Source of the DNA: Allantophomopsis cytisporea
Taxonomy: Eukaryota > Ascomycota > Leotiomycetes > Phacidiales > Phacidiaceae
Assembly: GCA_024752435.1 (NCBI GenBank)
Contig: CP103022.1
Span: 124,001 to 188,000 of the forward strand
Reading direction: 5' to 3'
Length of the DNA stretch: 64,000 bases
Shown: in pieces, positions 32,908 through 44,246 of the stretch
Layout: every line of letters begins with the position of its first letter
Numbering within the stretch: the first letter of the stretch is position 1
Made by a program: the position numbers and the translations under genes
The notes under the pieces: model-generated
What the model was told of the DNA's origin: nothing
What the model saw: only the letters and a program-made list of their open reading frames with translations
Database searches by the model: none

Positions 32908-34554
32908 ATGGCGGCGGTAATGTCCCCAACATCGTCTCCGGCGACTTCTCCCCCGCCGACATCTTCTCCGTCTTCGAATCCCAATCATCCCCCTCTACCA
33001 CCTCTGGTGACTTCTCCACAGGGTCGCAAACCCAGTCTGGCTCGCCCGGCTTCACATGCTTCTAAGAATAGGCTATCGCAATACTCAAACACATCGGGCT
33101 TCTCGCGATCGCGTCCCCCATCGCATGTGTTTCCGATATTCCACTCGAGCCTCCCATATACATTTGTCCGAGACTTTGCCTACAATGCTTCACATCCTAT
33201 GCACTACGGTCCGCCACCTGAGCCGTCTCAGCCACCTTCTGGGCAGTCGACACCCATCAGTGAATCACACAATTTCTCGGATCCTCCCACCAGCTGGGAT
33301 AGTCGAAATACGTGGGGGCAGGGTCAATGGGAACCTTCGAGCCTGAACAAAGGCGAACAGTTGGCACCCATACACTTCGGTGATGGTCCACCATGGAGTG
33401 AAGATGAGGACTTACAAAGCCCAGTGGTTGTTAGCTCACGACACAAGAAACACAAATCATCTGCAGGAGGTCTTGACCCCGAGAGTGGACGTGGTAGAGG
33501 TAGGGGCCAGGACGATAATATAAGACGGACAAGCCTTCTCAGTCAAACAAATTACGAGCAGGATCGAGGGTTCTATGCTGGCTCTGGAAAGGATGGTAGT
33601 GAGACATATTATATCAATCAGGGCGAAGAGCCCAATGGGCCAGGAGGTGAATTCGTCACATACCCGCCAAATCAAGCACGACATTCGATGCTGGAAAATT
33701 ATAATGCCCCAGGCCAGCGAGATTCTCACTTCGCTGCTACCTTACCAACCCGCTCGTTCACCGAGAATGACCTATCTCACGACTACCGCTCAGATGGAGA
33801 TGCCTCTAGCAATGCTTCTTCACCTGGGCTTATGCGACACGATGAATCCCGCTACTCTCGCGATTACCAGTTCACAATTGCCTCACCAGATGAAGAGATG
33901 CATGGTAAGGCTGTAGCGTTGTTCGACTTTGAACGAGAAAACGAGAACGAACTACCACTGGTTGAAGGGCAAGTGATTTGGGTTTCCTACCGACACGGAC
34001 AAGGATGGCTTGTAGCGGAAGATCCCAAGACTAGAGAAAGTGGACTGGTGCCAGAGGAATATGTCCGACTTCTACGACACATCCAAGGCGGTCTGAACAG
34101 CTTGACAGCAGAGATCAACGACACTGTCACAAGTCCCGTTGTTGAATCGGGCACCCCAACACAAGCAGAGCACAACCAGTCCTTCGGCCACACCCCCACA
34201 ACAAGCAATGGCAGCAATGGGTATCAGCAGCCAATAGTCTCCACTTTCTCAACATCTTCAAAGGATTTACGCCCTTATCCGCAACATTTACTTGGTACTC
34301 AAGCTGGCCAGGCACCACCACAAGTTGTACATTACCACGGTCAGAGAGGAGGTAGTCAAGCCAATACCCCAACGATTGCAAGTGCACAAGAGAATGCATT
34401 AGGTCGACGAGGTAGTGAAGATACCAAATCTCTCAGTAGAAACTCCACTAGCTCTACCGATCACGATGACGGCGAGCTCCTCCCTGCCAAGCCCGGTGTC
34501 GAGCATACCCCTAAAAGTCCAACCAGTGACATTTCTGACTCCTCAGAAGAATGA
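32908..34554 (+). CDS. SH3-domain adaptor, Nbp2 (S. pombe Skb5) type
   Basis: A single exon of 548 residues. Most of the protein is disordered, Ser/Pro/Gly-rich, with RGRGRGQ and long Ser/Asn tracts. The only folded unit is one SH3 domain at about residues 332-390 (GKAVALFDFERENENELPL...ISYRHGQGWLVAED...GLVPEEYVRLL). The ELPL acidic RT loop, HGQGWL and LVPEEYV stretches match the Nbp2 type rather than generic SH3 domains. In yeast, Nbp2 brings the Ptc1 phosphatase to the Pbs2 and Bck1 pathways and dampens the HOG and cell-wall-integrity MAP kinases. Orthology is inferred from the SH3 domain alone, since the flanks do not align. The ATG sits in GACATGGCG. Confidence 0.85.
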   Translation: MAAVMSPTSSPATSPPPTSSPSSNPNHPPLPPLVTSPQGRKPSLARPASHASKNRLSQYSNTSGFSRSRPPSHVFPIFHSSLPYTFVRDFAYNASHPMHYGPPPEPSQPPSGQSTPISESHNFSDPPTSWDSRNTWGQGQWEPSSLNKGEQLAPIHFGDGPPWSEDEDLQSPVVVSSRHKKHKSSAGGLDPESGRGRGRGQDDNIRRTSLLSQTNYEQDRGFYAGSGKDGSETYYINQGEEPNGPGGEFVTYPPNQARHSMLENYNAPGQRDSHFAATLPTRSFTENDLSHDYRSDGDASSNASSPGLMRHDESRYSRDYQFTIASPDEEMHGKAVALFDFERENENELPLVEGQVIWVSYRHGQGWLVAEDPKTRESGLVPEEYVRLLRHIQGGLNSLTAEINDTVTSPVVESGTPTQAEHNQSFGHTPTTSNGSNGYQQPIVSTFSTSSKDLRPYPQHLLGTQAGQAPPQVVHYHGQRGGSQANTPTIASAQENALGRRGSEDTKSLSRNSTSSTDHDDGELLPAKPGVEHTPKSPTSDISDSSEE

Positions 34555-35833
34555 ACCAAAAAAGGGGGAAGGATGTGTATGGTTTTTGGGGCAGGGTCTC
34601 GGTTTCATTTTATTTTAAAGAAACATCATATGCTCTTGGAGCTGGGTTGGACTCCATTTGGGGAAATTTTATAATTTTTCAACATCATTTATTTTTCTGC
34701 CCTTTTATTTTTTATTTTTTTCTTTTTCGAAAGGGGATCATTCTAAAGCGTCTTCTTTTGCATTTTCAATACCCCGAGTATCTGTTGTAAACACCTCCAG
34801 TGAGGGGGCTTAACAGACTATTTTCTTGTCTTTCCGTTTTTTGTGTGTTCCCTCTTCGTTTCTTGTTTGTTGCGTTCTTCCTCTTTTTTTTTCTTTTTTT
34901 TTCCATCTACGTTCTCACAACTTGTATTATTGTATTAGGAGAAACAGAGACACAAAGGGGCTGAGTTGGAGACGGACTTCTGATGTGTGAAATGGGGCCA
35001 AGAGTATGAAGATATGCAGGTCTCTTCTTCTACTGTGTTGTTTGACGTTGATGTTGTCTTTCTTCTATTTTTTATCTTCTCCCTTTTTCTTCTTCTTCTT
35101 CTTCTTCTTTCTCATCTTCGACTCTTCATTCTCCTTTTTGTGATACGATCGGCATGATTGTTTGGATTGGTTGGTTGGGGCTGTAGGGCATCCTTTGGGA
35201 GTCGATAGCGAGCTGGTGGAATTGGGTGCTGAGAGAATGACTTTAGATAATTGCAAGGATAATTCCCCATGCTTGTCTTTGTTTGGATGCTATGTGATTT
35301 GGTTCGGGAGTAGTCTTGTTCTGATGGTGTGACGGCTGTCATAGACTTGTGATATCAACTGCAAATTGTATAAGTGCAACGCATATATGACATTGACTTA
35401 TCAAGTAGAAACTTAAGCGTAGATTCCGTAAATATTCACAGGCCCGGAGAGAGTATAGGTCAAATGAAAAGAATCTATATCTTGTGGATGGTTTTATAAG
35501 TTAAAGTTTACTAAAAGTAAGCTGACAACCGGCATAAGACTCCATTAGCGAAACATACCGATAAGGTAATTCGTAATCTTGATATCCCTCGGTTGACACC
35601 ATCCGTCATTGTAAATAAGACCGCACACATCAACGTCCTTTCCAACGCATCATATACATCTAGATACGAGGAATAGTAATCTACAGTCAACTCCACCTTT
35701 TCTTAGACTTAATCCTACATCGCACTCTTTGCCGCTCAACCATTCCAATCATCTACTATCAACAATTCCGTCCACTCCCCACTCTCATAACCATCAAATT
35801 CATTCACGTGATATCGATATCATTACCATCACA
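34555..35833. other. 1.3 kb spacer; T-rich 3' flank, then nicotinamidase promoter
   Basis: The first 600 bases are strongly T-rich with runs of T8-T9 (34700-34900) and CTT repeats near 35090-35110, typical of a long 3' UTR. No gene seen; frames at 34551-34790 and 35065-35342 are artefacts of these tracts. Confidence 0.55.
35805..35810. promoter_or_regulatory. CACGTG E-box in the nicotinamidase leader/promoter
   Basis: A palindromic CACGTG 23 bases before the start codon. It is the usual target of bHLH factors; function here is not shown, and so close to the ATG it may be transcribed. Confidence 0.3.
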
Positions 35834-36585
35834 ATGGCACAGCAAGGACAGCAATCCACAAGCCCAGAACCTGTCTCAGCCCTCCTAATAATCGACGTCC
35901 AAGAAGACTTCCTCCCACCAGTAAGCCCCTCACCCACCAACAATCCACCACTAACACCAACCAGACAGGCTCCCTAGCCGTCCCATCAGGCCGCTCCATA
36001 ATCCCACACATAAACACCCTCCTCTCCCTCCCCTTCGCCCTCAAAGTCGCCACAAAGGACTGGCACCCAGCAGACCACGTCTCCTTCGCCCCCAACCACC
36101 CACACCTGGCTCCCTTCGACACAATCTCCCTGCCGAACCCCCTCAACGCCGCCGAGACCCTGCCAACCACCGTGTGGCCGGTGCATTGCGTGCAGGGGAC
36201 GCCGGGGGCCTCCTTCGCCGCGGAGCTGCGCGCGCGCCTCGAAGGCCGCGAGGACGGCGTCGTCACCTTCCACAAGGGCATGCGCAGCGACGTCGAGACG
36301 TATAGTGCTTTCTACGACGACTTCACAGCGCCGAGGGTGCTTGGCGATGAGTTTACGGAGTTGTTGAGGACTGCTGGCGTCTCGCGTGTTTATGTCGTTG
36401 GCTTGGCGGCCGATTATTGTGTTAGGGCTACGGCTTTGCATGCTGTTGCTGAGGGGTTTGACACGCTTGTTGTGGAGGATGCGGTTAGGCCTGTTGATGG
36501 GGAGAGGTATGCTGGTGTCAAGAGGGAGATGGAGGGGAAGGGGGTTAAGTTTGTGGGGATTGGGGATGTTGATTTACGGGGTTAA
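35834..36585 (+). CDS. Nicotinamidase (Pnc1 type)
   Basis: Exons 35834-35920 and 35965-36585 encode 235 residues, near yeast Pnc1 (216). The enzyme hydrolyses nicotinamide to nicotinate in NAD salvage and thereby relieves inhibition of sirtuins. The catalytic triad is visible: D21 in IIDVQEDF, K133 in FHKG and C181 in AADYCVRATA. Metal ligands are D61 and H63 in KDWHPADH and H103 in WPVHCVQGT. The single intron is only 44 nt and the first exon ends at QEDFLPP. The coding strand is very C-rich in the first half and G/T-rich in the second, with the switch near 36170-36300; see findings. Very confident in the function. Confidence 0.95.
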
Positions 36586-39534
36586 GGTTATGGGTGTAAA
36601 GTTTGTAGAGGGGTAGAGGAGGTAGAGGGTTGTGTAGTTATGGGAAGGTAGGGCTGGTAATGGATTATGGATGGCTTTGTGTGGAATTCAAGCTACAGGT
36701 ATCGGTTGTAAAAAGTCTCACGTGGATGGTGATTCAAGAGCGTTCGTTTACCTTGTGTTAGAGTACTACAGTTATGTACTTACAAGCGGAAAATTTGCTT
36801 ATCACATCAACCAACAATGAGTTTATCTCTACATAGGTTTCTTATTATCAAGCGCTTCTTCAGATATCTGTTGAGGAGGAATTTTCGTTTCTTTCGATTT
36901 GATAGTAATTTGCGTCAATGATGGCCAATCTGCATCAACCAAATCGTTGATTTACTTCTATGCGATGAATAGAGTCTCAGATGATCTCTATAGATCGCTG
37001 TAATATACACAGGTTCTCTGATAGTAAAGCTATTCAGCCTCTTTGAGCGTGTTCACCTGTTGGGAGCTGGACATGGCAGGGTAACTTAACTATCAAAGCA
37101 AGTTAAGAAGGAACGAGTTATGTATGACCTAATCACAAGGCTTTGACACCAGGTCGATGATGATTTATCATTATCACCTCTGAAACTGTCTTGGATGCAG
37201 GTGATTGATTTGACTAAATTAGACGAACACAGGTTATGATTGTATGGAGAGCAAGCTTGGATATGAGATCAAACCGGATGATGATGAGAATCGTGATGAT
37301 GACAGAAGGCTGCTGATGTACCGTCGGTAACCTTACCTCCAATACTACATCCCACGCACGTAGTTTGCAAAGACCTCGACGACGAAGTTAGAGATTTCGG
37401 TCTTGGGGGTTGCATTGGTTTTATAGTATGGCAGTTTCCTTGTTCCGTTCACGCCTCAGTTTCAGGTGATGGATATGCTGGATTCCCAAGTTCAAGATAG
37501 AAGCCCTGGCCTTCGAAGTGATAACCACTCTTCGAAAAGTCCATTTATGACATTGGTATATTCTTGCAAAAGTGCATGCCTCTCCTATTGTTATTCCGAA
37601 GGTGTGAATGTTGGTGCTAGGACATGTTCAACATGTGTTTAAACGATGTATCCACCTCGATGAGCTATTAGTAAACATCAACTATAAAGCTCCCGAGTAC
37701 GGAGTCGTTGTCAAAGTTCATAGAGAGAATTTATATTCAATGCTTTTCGTTAGGTTCATAGGCGCAGTACCTGACACTCTAGAACCAGTATAAAAGACTA
37801 GCAGATGTCACTAACAGATCCTCGTTGATGTTAACTCAATGGCAATGTGACTATACTCACTTGGTCGAAGAATGCTTAATGAAGAGTTGTTGAGAACAAT
37901 AAGCGATGGTGAGTTGTGAAGAATAACAAGCGTCTTGACGATGAGAAGATATTCGATGATGAAAATGGCGGTGATGATAATGGCGATAACTTACTCATTT
38001 CTAGTATTGTTGGAGGAGCATATCTTGATATACCGGAACGGTTCACATGAACAGAAGCAGAAGATCAGTGCGTCTCACTGGTATGGAGATTAAAGTGATT
38101 GATAGAGATATTTAAATATGGAATGTACTTACCTGCAAGGAAAAGGGATGAGATTTATGATACTTACTCTTGGTTTCCTTGATTGCTTAGCATTACTCCC
38201 ATACTTGATAAAGGAAGCAATCGAAGTGACTGCCGATTGCTTCAGGGTGCATGCTTCTATGTTTGTTCTTGGAATCCTCCACATTGTCTTTCATACAATG
38301 ACATATGAGACGAAGCAAGCAGGTGCCTCTTCTGTGGTAGGCATCCAGTCATCACGTAAAAAGCCTTGTCATGAAGCTGCCAGTTTCTTTTCAGATTGCG
38401 GTCGCATAGAACATCGTTCTCTGAGTTCGGACTTCTATACTGTCAGATATATTCGTGTATGAGGTGACCCCTGCCTGTCAAGCTCTTGGTAGCAAGCTTT
38501 GATTATTCTCAAGTTGTTACTAGAAAGAAAGAGAAAGAAAAAAAAAAGAAGAAGAAATTGATATTGGACCACCATGATATAGCTTCCACAAAGAAGAAAA
38601 AATTCCAATATGTGGCAAAACAAAATATCTATGAGCTAAAACTTCAAACTGAGGAAGTGATCGATAACGATTCATAGAACGATGCTGAGAGCGATAACGG
38701 TGACGAGATGAGACATCCTCGTACACAAGCGGGTATGATGGATATCTCCAAGATCGCCCAAGATGAATTTTCACCTTTGACCCACTCTGCCCAGCAAAAG
38801 CGAGCCATCTGATAAGATTAATACCTCGCAGGTTCACTAGTCTGTCGGCATCTTGGCGCTACTGATATCCGTTTCTCCTTCTCGGTATCCGACATCTCAA
38901 GCTCTTCCGAGCTCGATCCTACTCTGTAGTCCTTTTGTGACTGGTCTTTCCAATAGCTCCTTATTCACGGTGAAATATCACGCGGGCAGAGTATCAGCAA
39001 TAGTCAAGGTCATAAGTCAAACCGTTTTGTTGGGTTTCTCTTCATGCCTGTCCCGCGTGTGCCAGTCGACGTGGATTTGCCGATTCGGAGCGCAGAGATA
39101 TATCGTCGGTCTGGAGATGAAACCTCGGCTTTCGATCTTTCATGAAGGGGTTGCGCCAAACATTTCAGACAGTATTTTATTCGAGTCTACCTCCGCTTCC
39201 TCCGAATTGAATTCGGACTTCGGGTTGTGCGAGAGCTTACTGCGTATACATAAGTACATATCGCATTTTGTAAATTGCGTGGTGATGGGAGCTTTGAGCA
39301 CCCATAAATGGCTAACGTTGCAGGCTTGTACATAGCTTCAATATACCCTTGCGCTTTTGTGGGACTGAGGCTCTTTCATCAGAGATGTTGATGGTCGATG
39401 CACTACAACTCAATTGATTGCTCTTTTTTATCACTTTCCTGTCATAAATGCATAATGAATGGATCAGCCAGATCTAGCTTTCTTCCTAATAGGCATGTTA
39501 TCTGCCTTCATTTTCAACATAATTATATTCCACT
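36586..39534. other. 2.9 kb spacer, possibly with decayed coding sequence
   Basis: No supportable gene. Several sub-stretches read as short acidic open fragments (around 37262-37305, 37945-37990 and 38678-38815), and 38853-39335 is an uninterrupted 160-codon frame that lacks an ATG in its first two-thirds. An A/G-rich low-complexity stretch lies at 38520-38560. The 3' end of the GT8 gene follows. Confidence 0.45.
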
Positions 39535-40662
39535 CTAAACTACAGGTCTCAATCCATCTTGCTTATCAGGCTTCTTATAGAAGTCCTTGGTCATCTGCCA
39601 AAGATTATGCCATCTCTGAATCAACTCTTCATCAAGCCACTTGTCGGGGAAATCCTTCCAAAAGGTCGTATGCGCCATGTGATAGCCCCGCCCAATGTCC
39701 TTCGCACAAGGCCAATTCGTATTCCACTTCCTCCTCATGCGGCCCCAAGGCATAGGTCCCCCATCTCTATGCGCATAGTTCAGTAGATTCTGTTCGAGCA
39801 TTCCCCAATCGAAGAGGTCCGGAACGCTGATGAGAGAAATATAGTAATCATACAACTCCTGCGAGGGCCCCAAGGCGAGGAAGCCGGCGTTGAAGTAGCT
39901 CAGGTTAGGAGGGTGGTCACGCCTCGGCGCATCTGTACGATCCGGCCACCCCGCTTCTGTAATCGCTCCGAGGATGTACGTATCGGGCAGCGGCTTGAGG
40001 CCAGGGGTTTGGATGTCGAGATGGTGTTCGACTTGGGTGGGTTGGAAAGCCGGGTCGTCGAAGATGCCGTCGAGACTCTTGAGCAGCATGGTGTCCGCAT
40101 CGAAGTAGAGTAGCTGGTCATAGTCGGTGAGTGTCCACAGCCGGATTTTGGTGAGCAGTTCGCGCCATCGATTGCCGCTGAAATCGATCCCGCCAATCGT
40201 GGTTTCCGGGATCGTGGTTACTGGGATTGATTCCACTGTAATGACCGTTGCCCCTTCTTCTTGGAGATTGTTGCGTTTGTTTATGGCGACCTTGTCGCTG
40301 ACCATCACGAGGAAGGGGATCGAGTCGCTGTATCGAGTGGTCTCGTTGTGAAGTAGTTGGTAGTTGAGGACGCGAGCTCCCTGATAGTATCCATCTGCTT
40401 CCTCGTCGCTTTGATCCACACCTTGGTCAGTGTTCTCTCCAAGGAAAGTAACGAATGCTCTTCTTGGTAGAGTTGCTTGGGTCGATGTGAGCTTGTGATC
40501 ATGGTACATAGCTAGGGAGCTCGATTTCAGTGCTTCAAGGTCAGGAAATTTGTACATAAAGTGTCCGAGAATGAACATGATATTTAATGCAAGAGATATT
40601 TGGAGAGGTCGCAGGAATCCCAGGAGCCGCAGTGGCCTTGACGCTGAAGTTTTAGCAAACAT
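39535..40662 (-). CDS. Glycosyltransferase family 8 (glycogenin/Gnt1-like), type II membrane protein
   Basis: A single exon of 375 residues. A hydrophobic anchor (about residues 20-38) after a basic N-terminus indicates a Golgi type II membrane protein. The GT8 core begins with RRAFVTFLGENTDQG and includes LLTKIRLWTLTDYDQLLYFDADTMLLKSLD, where DAD is the metal-binding DxD motif, then YFNAGFLALGPS and a C-terminal DQNLLN-like EQNLLNY; the late HMAHTTFWKDFPD also fits the family. Its layout is like fungal Gnt1-type GlcNAc transferases and glycogenin relatives. Donor and acceptor sugars cannot be told from sequence. A further open frame ends seven bases before the start codon. Confidence 0.9.
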   Translation of the reverse strand: MFAKTSASRPLRLLGFLRPLQISLALNIMFILGHFMYKFPDLEALKSSSLAMYHDHKLTSTQATLPRRAFVTFLGENTDQGVDQSDEEADGYYQGARVLNYQLLHNETTRYSDSIPFLVMVSDKVAINKRNNLQEEGATVITVESIPVTTIPETTIGGIDFSGNRWRELLTKIRLWTLTDYDQLLYFDADTMLLKSLDGIFDDPAFQPTQVEHHLDIQTPGLKPLPDTYILGAITEAGWPDRTDAPRRDHPPNLSYFNAGFLALGPSQELYDYYISLISVPDLFDWGMLEQNLLNYAHRDGGPMPWGRMRRKWNTNWPCAKDIGRGYHMAHTTFWKDFPDKWLDEELIQRWHNLWQMTKDFYKKPDKQDGLRPVV

Positions 40663-42371
40663 CTTCTATCACGTTCCTGGTATTGAGGAAGATAGTACGT
40701 AATCCACTTGGGAAGTGCTCTTGAAGCTGCTGGACTTGACCTCAAGACCCAAGATGGTGGTCCAATGAGAAATAGAGAGCAAGATATGATGAAAGAAGGA
40801 AAGGAAAGAATGAGATGTGGGAGCATATACGAGACATTTATTGGCAAAGATGTGGCAAACCCATCCTCGATGAATGAGGAAATGAAATGAGAGACATTCA
40901 TCTTCCTTTCCAGCTTGACCTGACGGAATGTAAGCTGCAAGGGAAGTGCTGAGGGTAGCGATGATTCCGAGCTGTAGGAATTCAAACCAATCTTGAGAAT
41001 GCTGATTTTCTTGTATGTAAGTGTGAGCATCCTCATACATAGTGCTTAGGTGTTTGTGAAGTATGGTGATTCGGTAAGGGAGTAGAACAGTTGTCAAGTA
41101 AGTCTGTTGGAAAACAATACGTACTGCGTATAAAACATCAAGCAACTTAATCTTCAATTCCCCCACACAGCATTACCGAGATATGTAGAATAGACAACCC
41201 TTGTCCTATTGATATGATTTTAGCAACCGTGTTCTTTGGTATGAGTCGTGGTTTTGCTAGTGCTGACAGGTTATAAGGTATAGCTATAACCTTATTGCTC
41301 AATTCCATTTTAAATATGATACGTCTAAACTTCGTGGAAATTGAGTAGCTAGATTACTTGGGTCGTTAATCGTCTAATATTAACAGGATTTACAGATAGT
41401 ATTACGACAATGAGAAAATAGACCAAGAAATTTTTACTTAAAAAGGATACCTTACAGTTAGAGGCAAGAGCTTTACCTTGTATATCCTGATAATTGAAAT
41501 ACAAAGAAACGATTACACTCTTTGGTGCACTCTCTATCTCAACTGCCCAGCTAGGTGATGTGTACGCCTGAGGCACATAGCTATATATTCTGTACCTTTC
41601 TACCGAGGTAATACAATATCTTCAATGCGAGCATATAAAAACCTATTGAGGTATGAAAGTATAATTAGTTATGTGTGAGTCTCATAATATTAATATTGGA
41701 TGTTCTGCTTGAAGGTTGCTCTGATTATTATATATGGATGGCACGCAGAACTACAATTGTTATAAAAAATTAAAAATTAAAAAGCAGCAAAGTTAAAGGC
41801 TAACACCTTCCATGATTATGTAACAGCCAAACTCAAGAGAACAAGTAGACCGCAACTAGGAGAATAAACCATAAGTTTTATATCCCATCACATATCATAA
41901 ATCCATTTCGGTATCTTTCGGGCATCATCGACCTCTTCCCTCGGGTCATTAGACATTTTCCTCTTCCCTCTCTCTTCTTTATCCTTTATCTCGCTACAGG
42001 ACTTTTTACAAGGGGTTCTCGGACCAAGGAAGGTCGTCCCATGGCCAGCTGGTAGTAGTGCGGCTAGTTCTTGGAGCTTTCGATTGTTAGGGTATGGCGT
42101 CGACTGGTGACCACTCACTACCACTTCTTGCTCTAGGGACTTTGTTCTATTGGCTTCCGCCCCGCCCCGACTGGGTTGATGGAGGAAGTGGGAATTTGGT
42201 GAGCGACTAAGATGCTTACCTACGTCGTGGATGGATGATTAGAGGCTAGAGGGTGGTAGTTTTGGTCGATTGGTTTGTTGGTCTGTTGGTCTTGTTAGTC
42301 AAGATGGGATTTGGGAATAAGGGGGGACGGAAGAAGAGTGAGAGAATGAGAGAGAGAATTTCGAGGGGTAA

Positions 42372-42410
42372 AGTAGTAGTAGTAGTAGTAGTAGTAGTAG
42401 CAGCAGCAGT
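42372..42410. repeat. Trinucleotide microsatellite (AGT)9(AGC)3 and degenerate tail
   Basis: Nine AGT units, three AGC units and one AGT, followed by ACTTAGTAGTATTAGTATT decay. The compound structure suggests point substitution followed by spread within the array. Confidence 0.95.
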
Positions 42411-43466
42411 ACTTAGTAGTATTAGTATTTAGTATATAGATGAGCAAGACTGGAAAACCTGTTTGAGTTACTAACTGTCTATAGCTAACTGTAACTGAAC
42501 CGTAGTTGGTAAATAATCTACATCTAGTTGAAAGAGTATGGAGAACGGAGAGCGTTGAGGAGACAGGGGGAAGGGAGTACGTACCTGACCGTGTAATGCC
42601 ATTCATCCTCCTTCTCCTCCCTCTCACCCCTCATCCGCACACCCATTCATCGTTACCATATCGTGCAGATGTGAAATGCACCATTACAGAGTGTGTATGC
42701 AAGTATGTATATATGCTTGTATGTATTATGTATGTACCGACAGTACATATACGAAGAAGGCATCGGGATCTTTGAGTCGAGTAGATTGGATTGCTTTTGA
42801 CCTTGTACTCCACTCCACTCGGTACACAATAAAGCTGAAGCAGACAGAGCAAGTAAAACATGCAGAGCGGGGGGGGGTGCTGAGTTATGGATAGTCAATT
42901 CCATGAAGATTGGAATAATGGAATCTTCGACTTCTATTCGAAATACCTAGTAATACCCTTAGACTTTACCCCAGTAACTCACCTACCACCACAACGAACA
43001 GCCAAGTTTGTTCTTCTTGAGTGGTGTCAGTGGTACGTACCTTATTTCCCTAGAGTGGTGGACCCTCCGTCGCTCGTCAGCCAGCTATGTATCCATCACT
43101 ATGCAGCAGTGGAAAAGCGCAAAAGAGCACTATTCTGTATGTATCGATTGCGATGTCGGTGTGTGTCGTTCTCCATTGCAACTCTGAGCAATTATATTGT
43201 GTATACGAAGCATAAAGTTCGTTGATACTTTGCAATTATGTATCTCTGATGGAGACAATTATGTGACGATGCGGAGAATATCATGTATGTATGCCTATGT
43301 GTGCCTATACGTGCCTGTTTTTCACGCTTTTTTTTTGTTGCTTGACTTTTGTGCGCTCTTCACCGTTGAATCCGTCCGCATTGACGAATAGGATCATCTT
43401 ATCTGGGCCGACATTTTGGAATTGACTGAACTGACTCTGGGAATAAATAAATAAATAATATAGAGC

Positions 43467-43490
43467 ACTCACTCACTCACTCACTCACTC
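43467..43490. repeat. Tetranucleotide microsatellite (ACTC)6
   Basis: Six ACTC units, directly after an AATA-rich run (43443-43458). Lies 750 bases upstream of the HMG-CoA reductase start. Confidence 0.95.
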
Positions 43491-44246
43491 ACTACCCTAC
43501 CAAGAAACCTTTCGCTTCCATCTCCCTCTCCCTCTCCCTCCTCCTCTACCTACTCATATCTGCGACTTCTTCTACCTTAAACTCTTCATCTCCCTCCTCC
43601 TCTTGTTCATCTTCGTCCTCTCTCCTCCCCTTCTTCCCTTCACCTCCACCTCCACCTCTCACCTCTCATCTCCCACCTCTCGCCATCAAACCCCCGAAAA
43701 CTTGGTCTCAACACCATCTCAATTCGGGTCAGAAGTTATCCGCTTTGTCTATTCACCAAGCGAGTCAAAGGTACGCTTTCTCTTTGGCTATGTACGTACA
43801 AGTACTTCCGTGTGGACGGGCTATTTCATTTGTTTGCTGAGCCCCCTCAATCCTCCATCTTTCCACCCGGGGAAAAAGGTATCGGCATACGTCCAGGCCC
43901 CCACGGATTACAGAAGGCGGCCAAGAGATCATACAGGCAACCCTCATTGTTCCTTGCTGTCATCTTGCACCAGCTTACCATCACATCTCATCGTTTCACA
44001 ATCAATGTTGTTACATTCATTGTGCTGCATTAGATGTGTAACTGTGAACATTGGAAAGCGTTGGAAGCATTGACGCGATTACGTTTCTCTCTCTCTCCTC
44101 GGGTACCCCAGAATCTCACAATAAATTAAATTGACCCGTTTGTCGCAGATTGCAACTAGGAATTCAACGCCTCTGTCAATGCATTCACAGTAGACTTCGA
44201 TCCTTCTTCTTCTTCTTCCAACTTCAACCTTCTGAAATCACTCACC

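Larger units (their letters stand above)
40663..44246. other. 3.6 kb spacer between the GT8 gene and HMG-CoA reductase
   Basis: Includes an open frame on minus (40669-41166) described in findings, an A/T-rich stretch at about 41170-41900 with repeated AAAAATT and TATTAA words, and microsatellites. The last ~700 bases are a C/T-rich region (43495-43680) leading to the HMG-CoA reductase start, probably its core promoter and leader. No supportable gene. Confidence 0.5.

Noticed and set aside
35829..36441. Two 150-codon minus-strand frames over the nicotinamidase gene
   Set aside because: Shadows caused by the strong base skew of the coding strand; the plus-strand enzyme has complete catalytic residues.
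38853..39335. 160-codon plus-strand frame
   Set aside because: Starts at TTG, the first ATG is late, and no domain is recognisable; left as possible remnant only.
43603..44073. 156-codon plus-strand frame upstream of HMG-CoA reductase
   Set aside because: Starts in a CT-rich leader tract and has no domain; more likely leader or promoter sequence.
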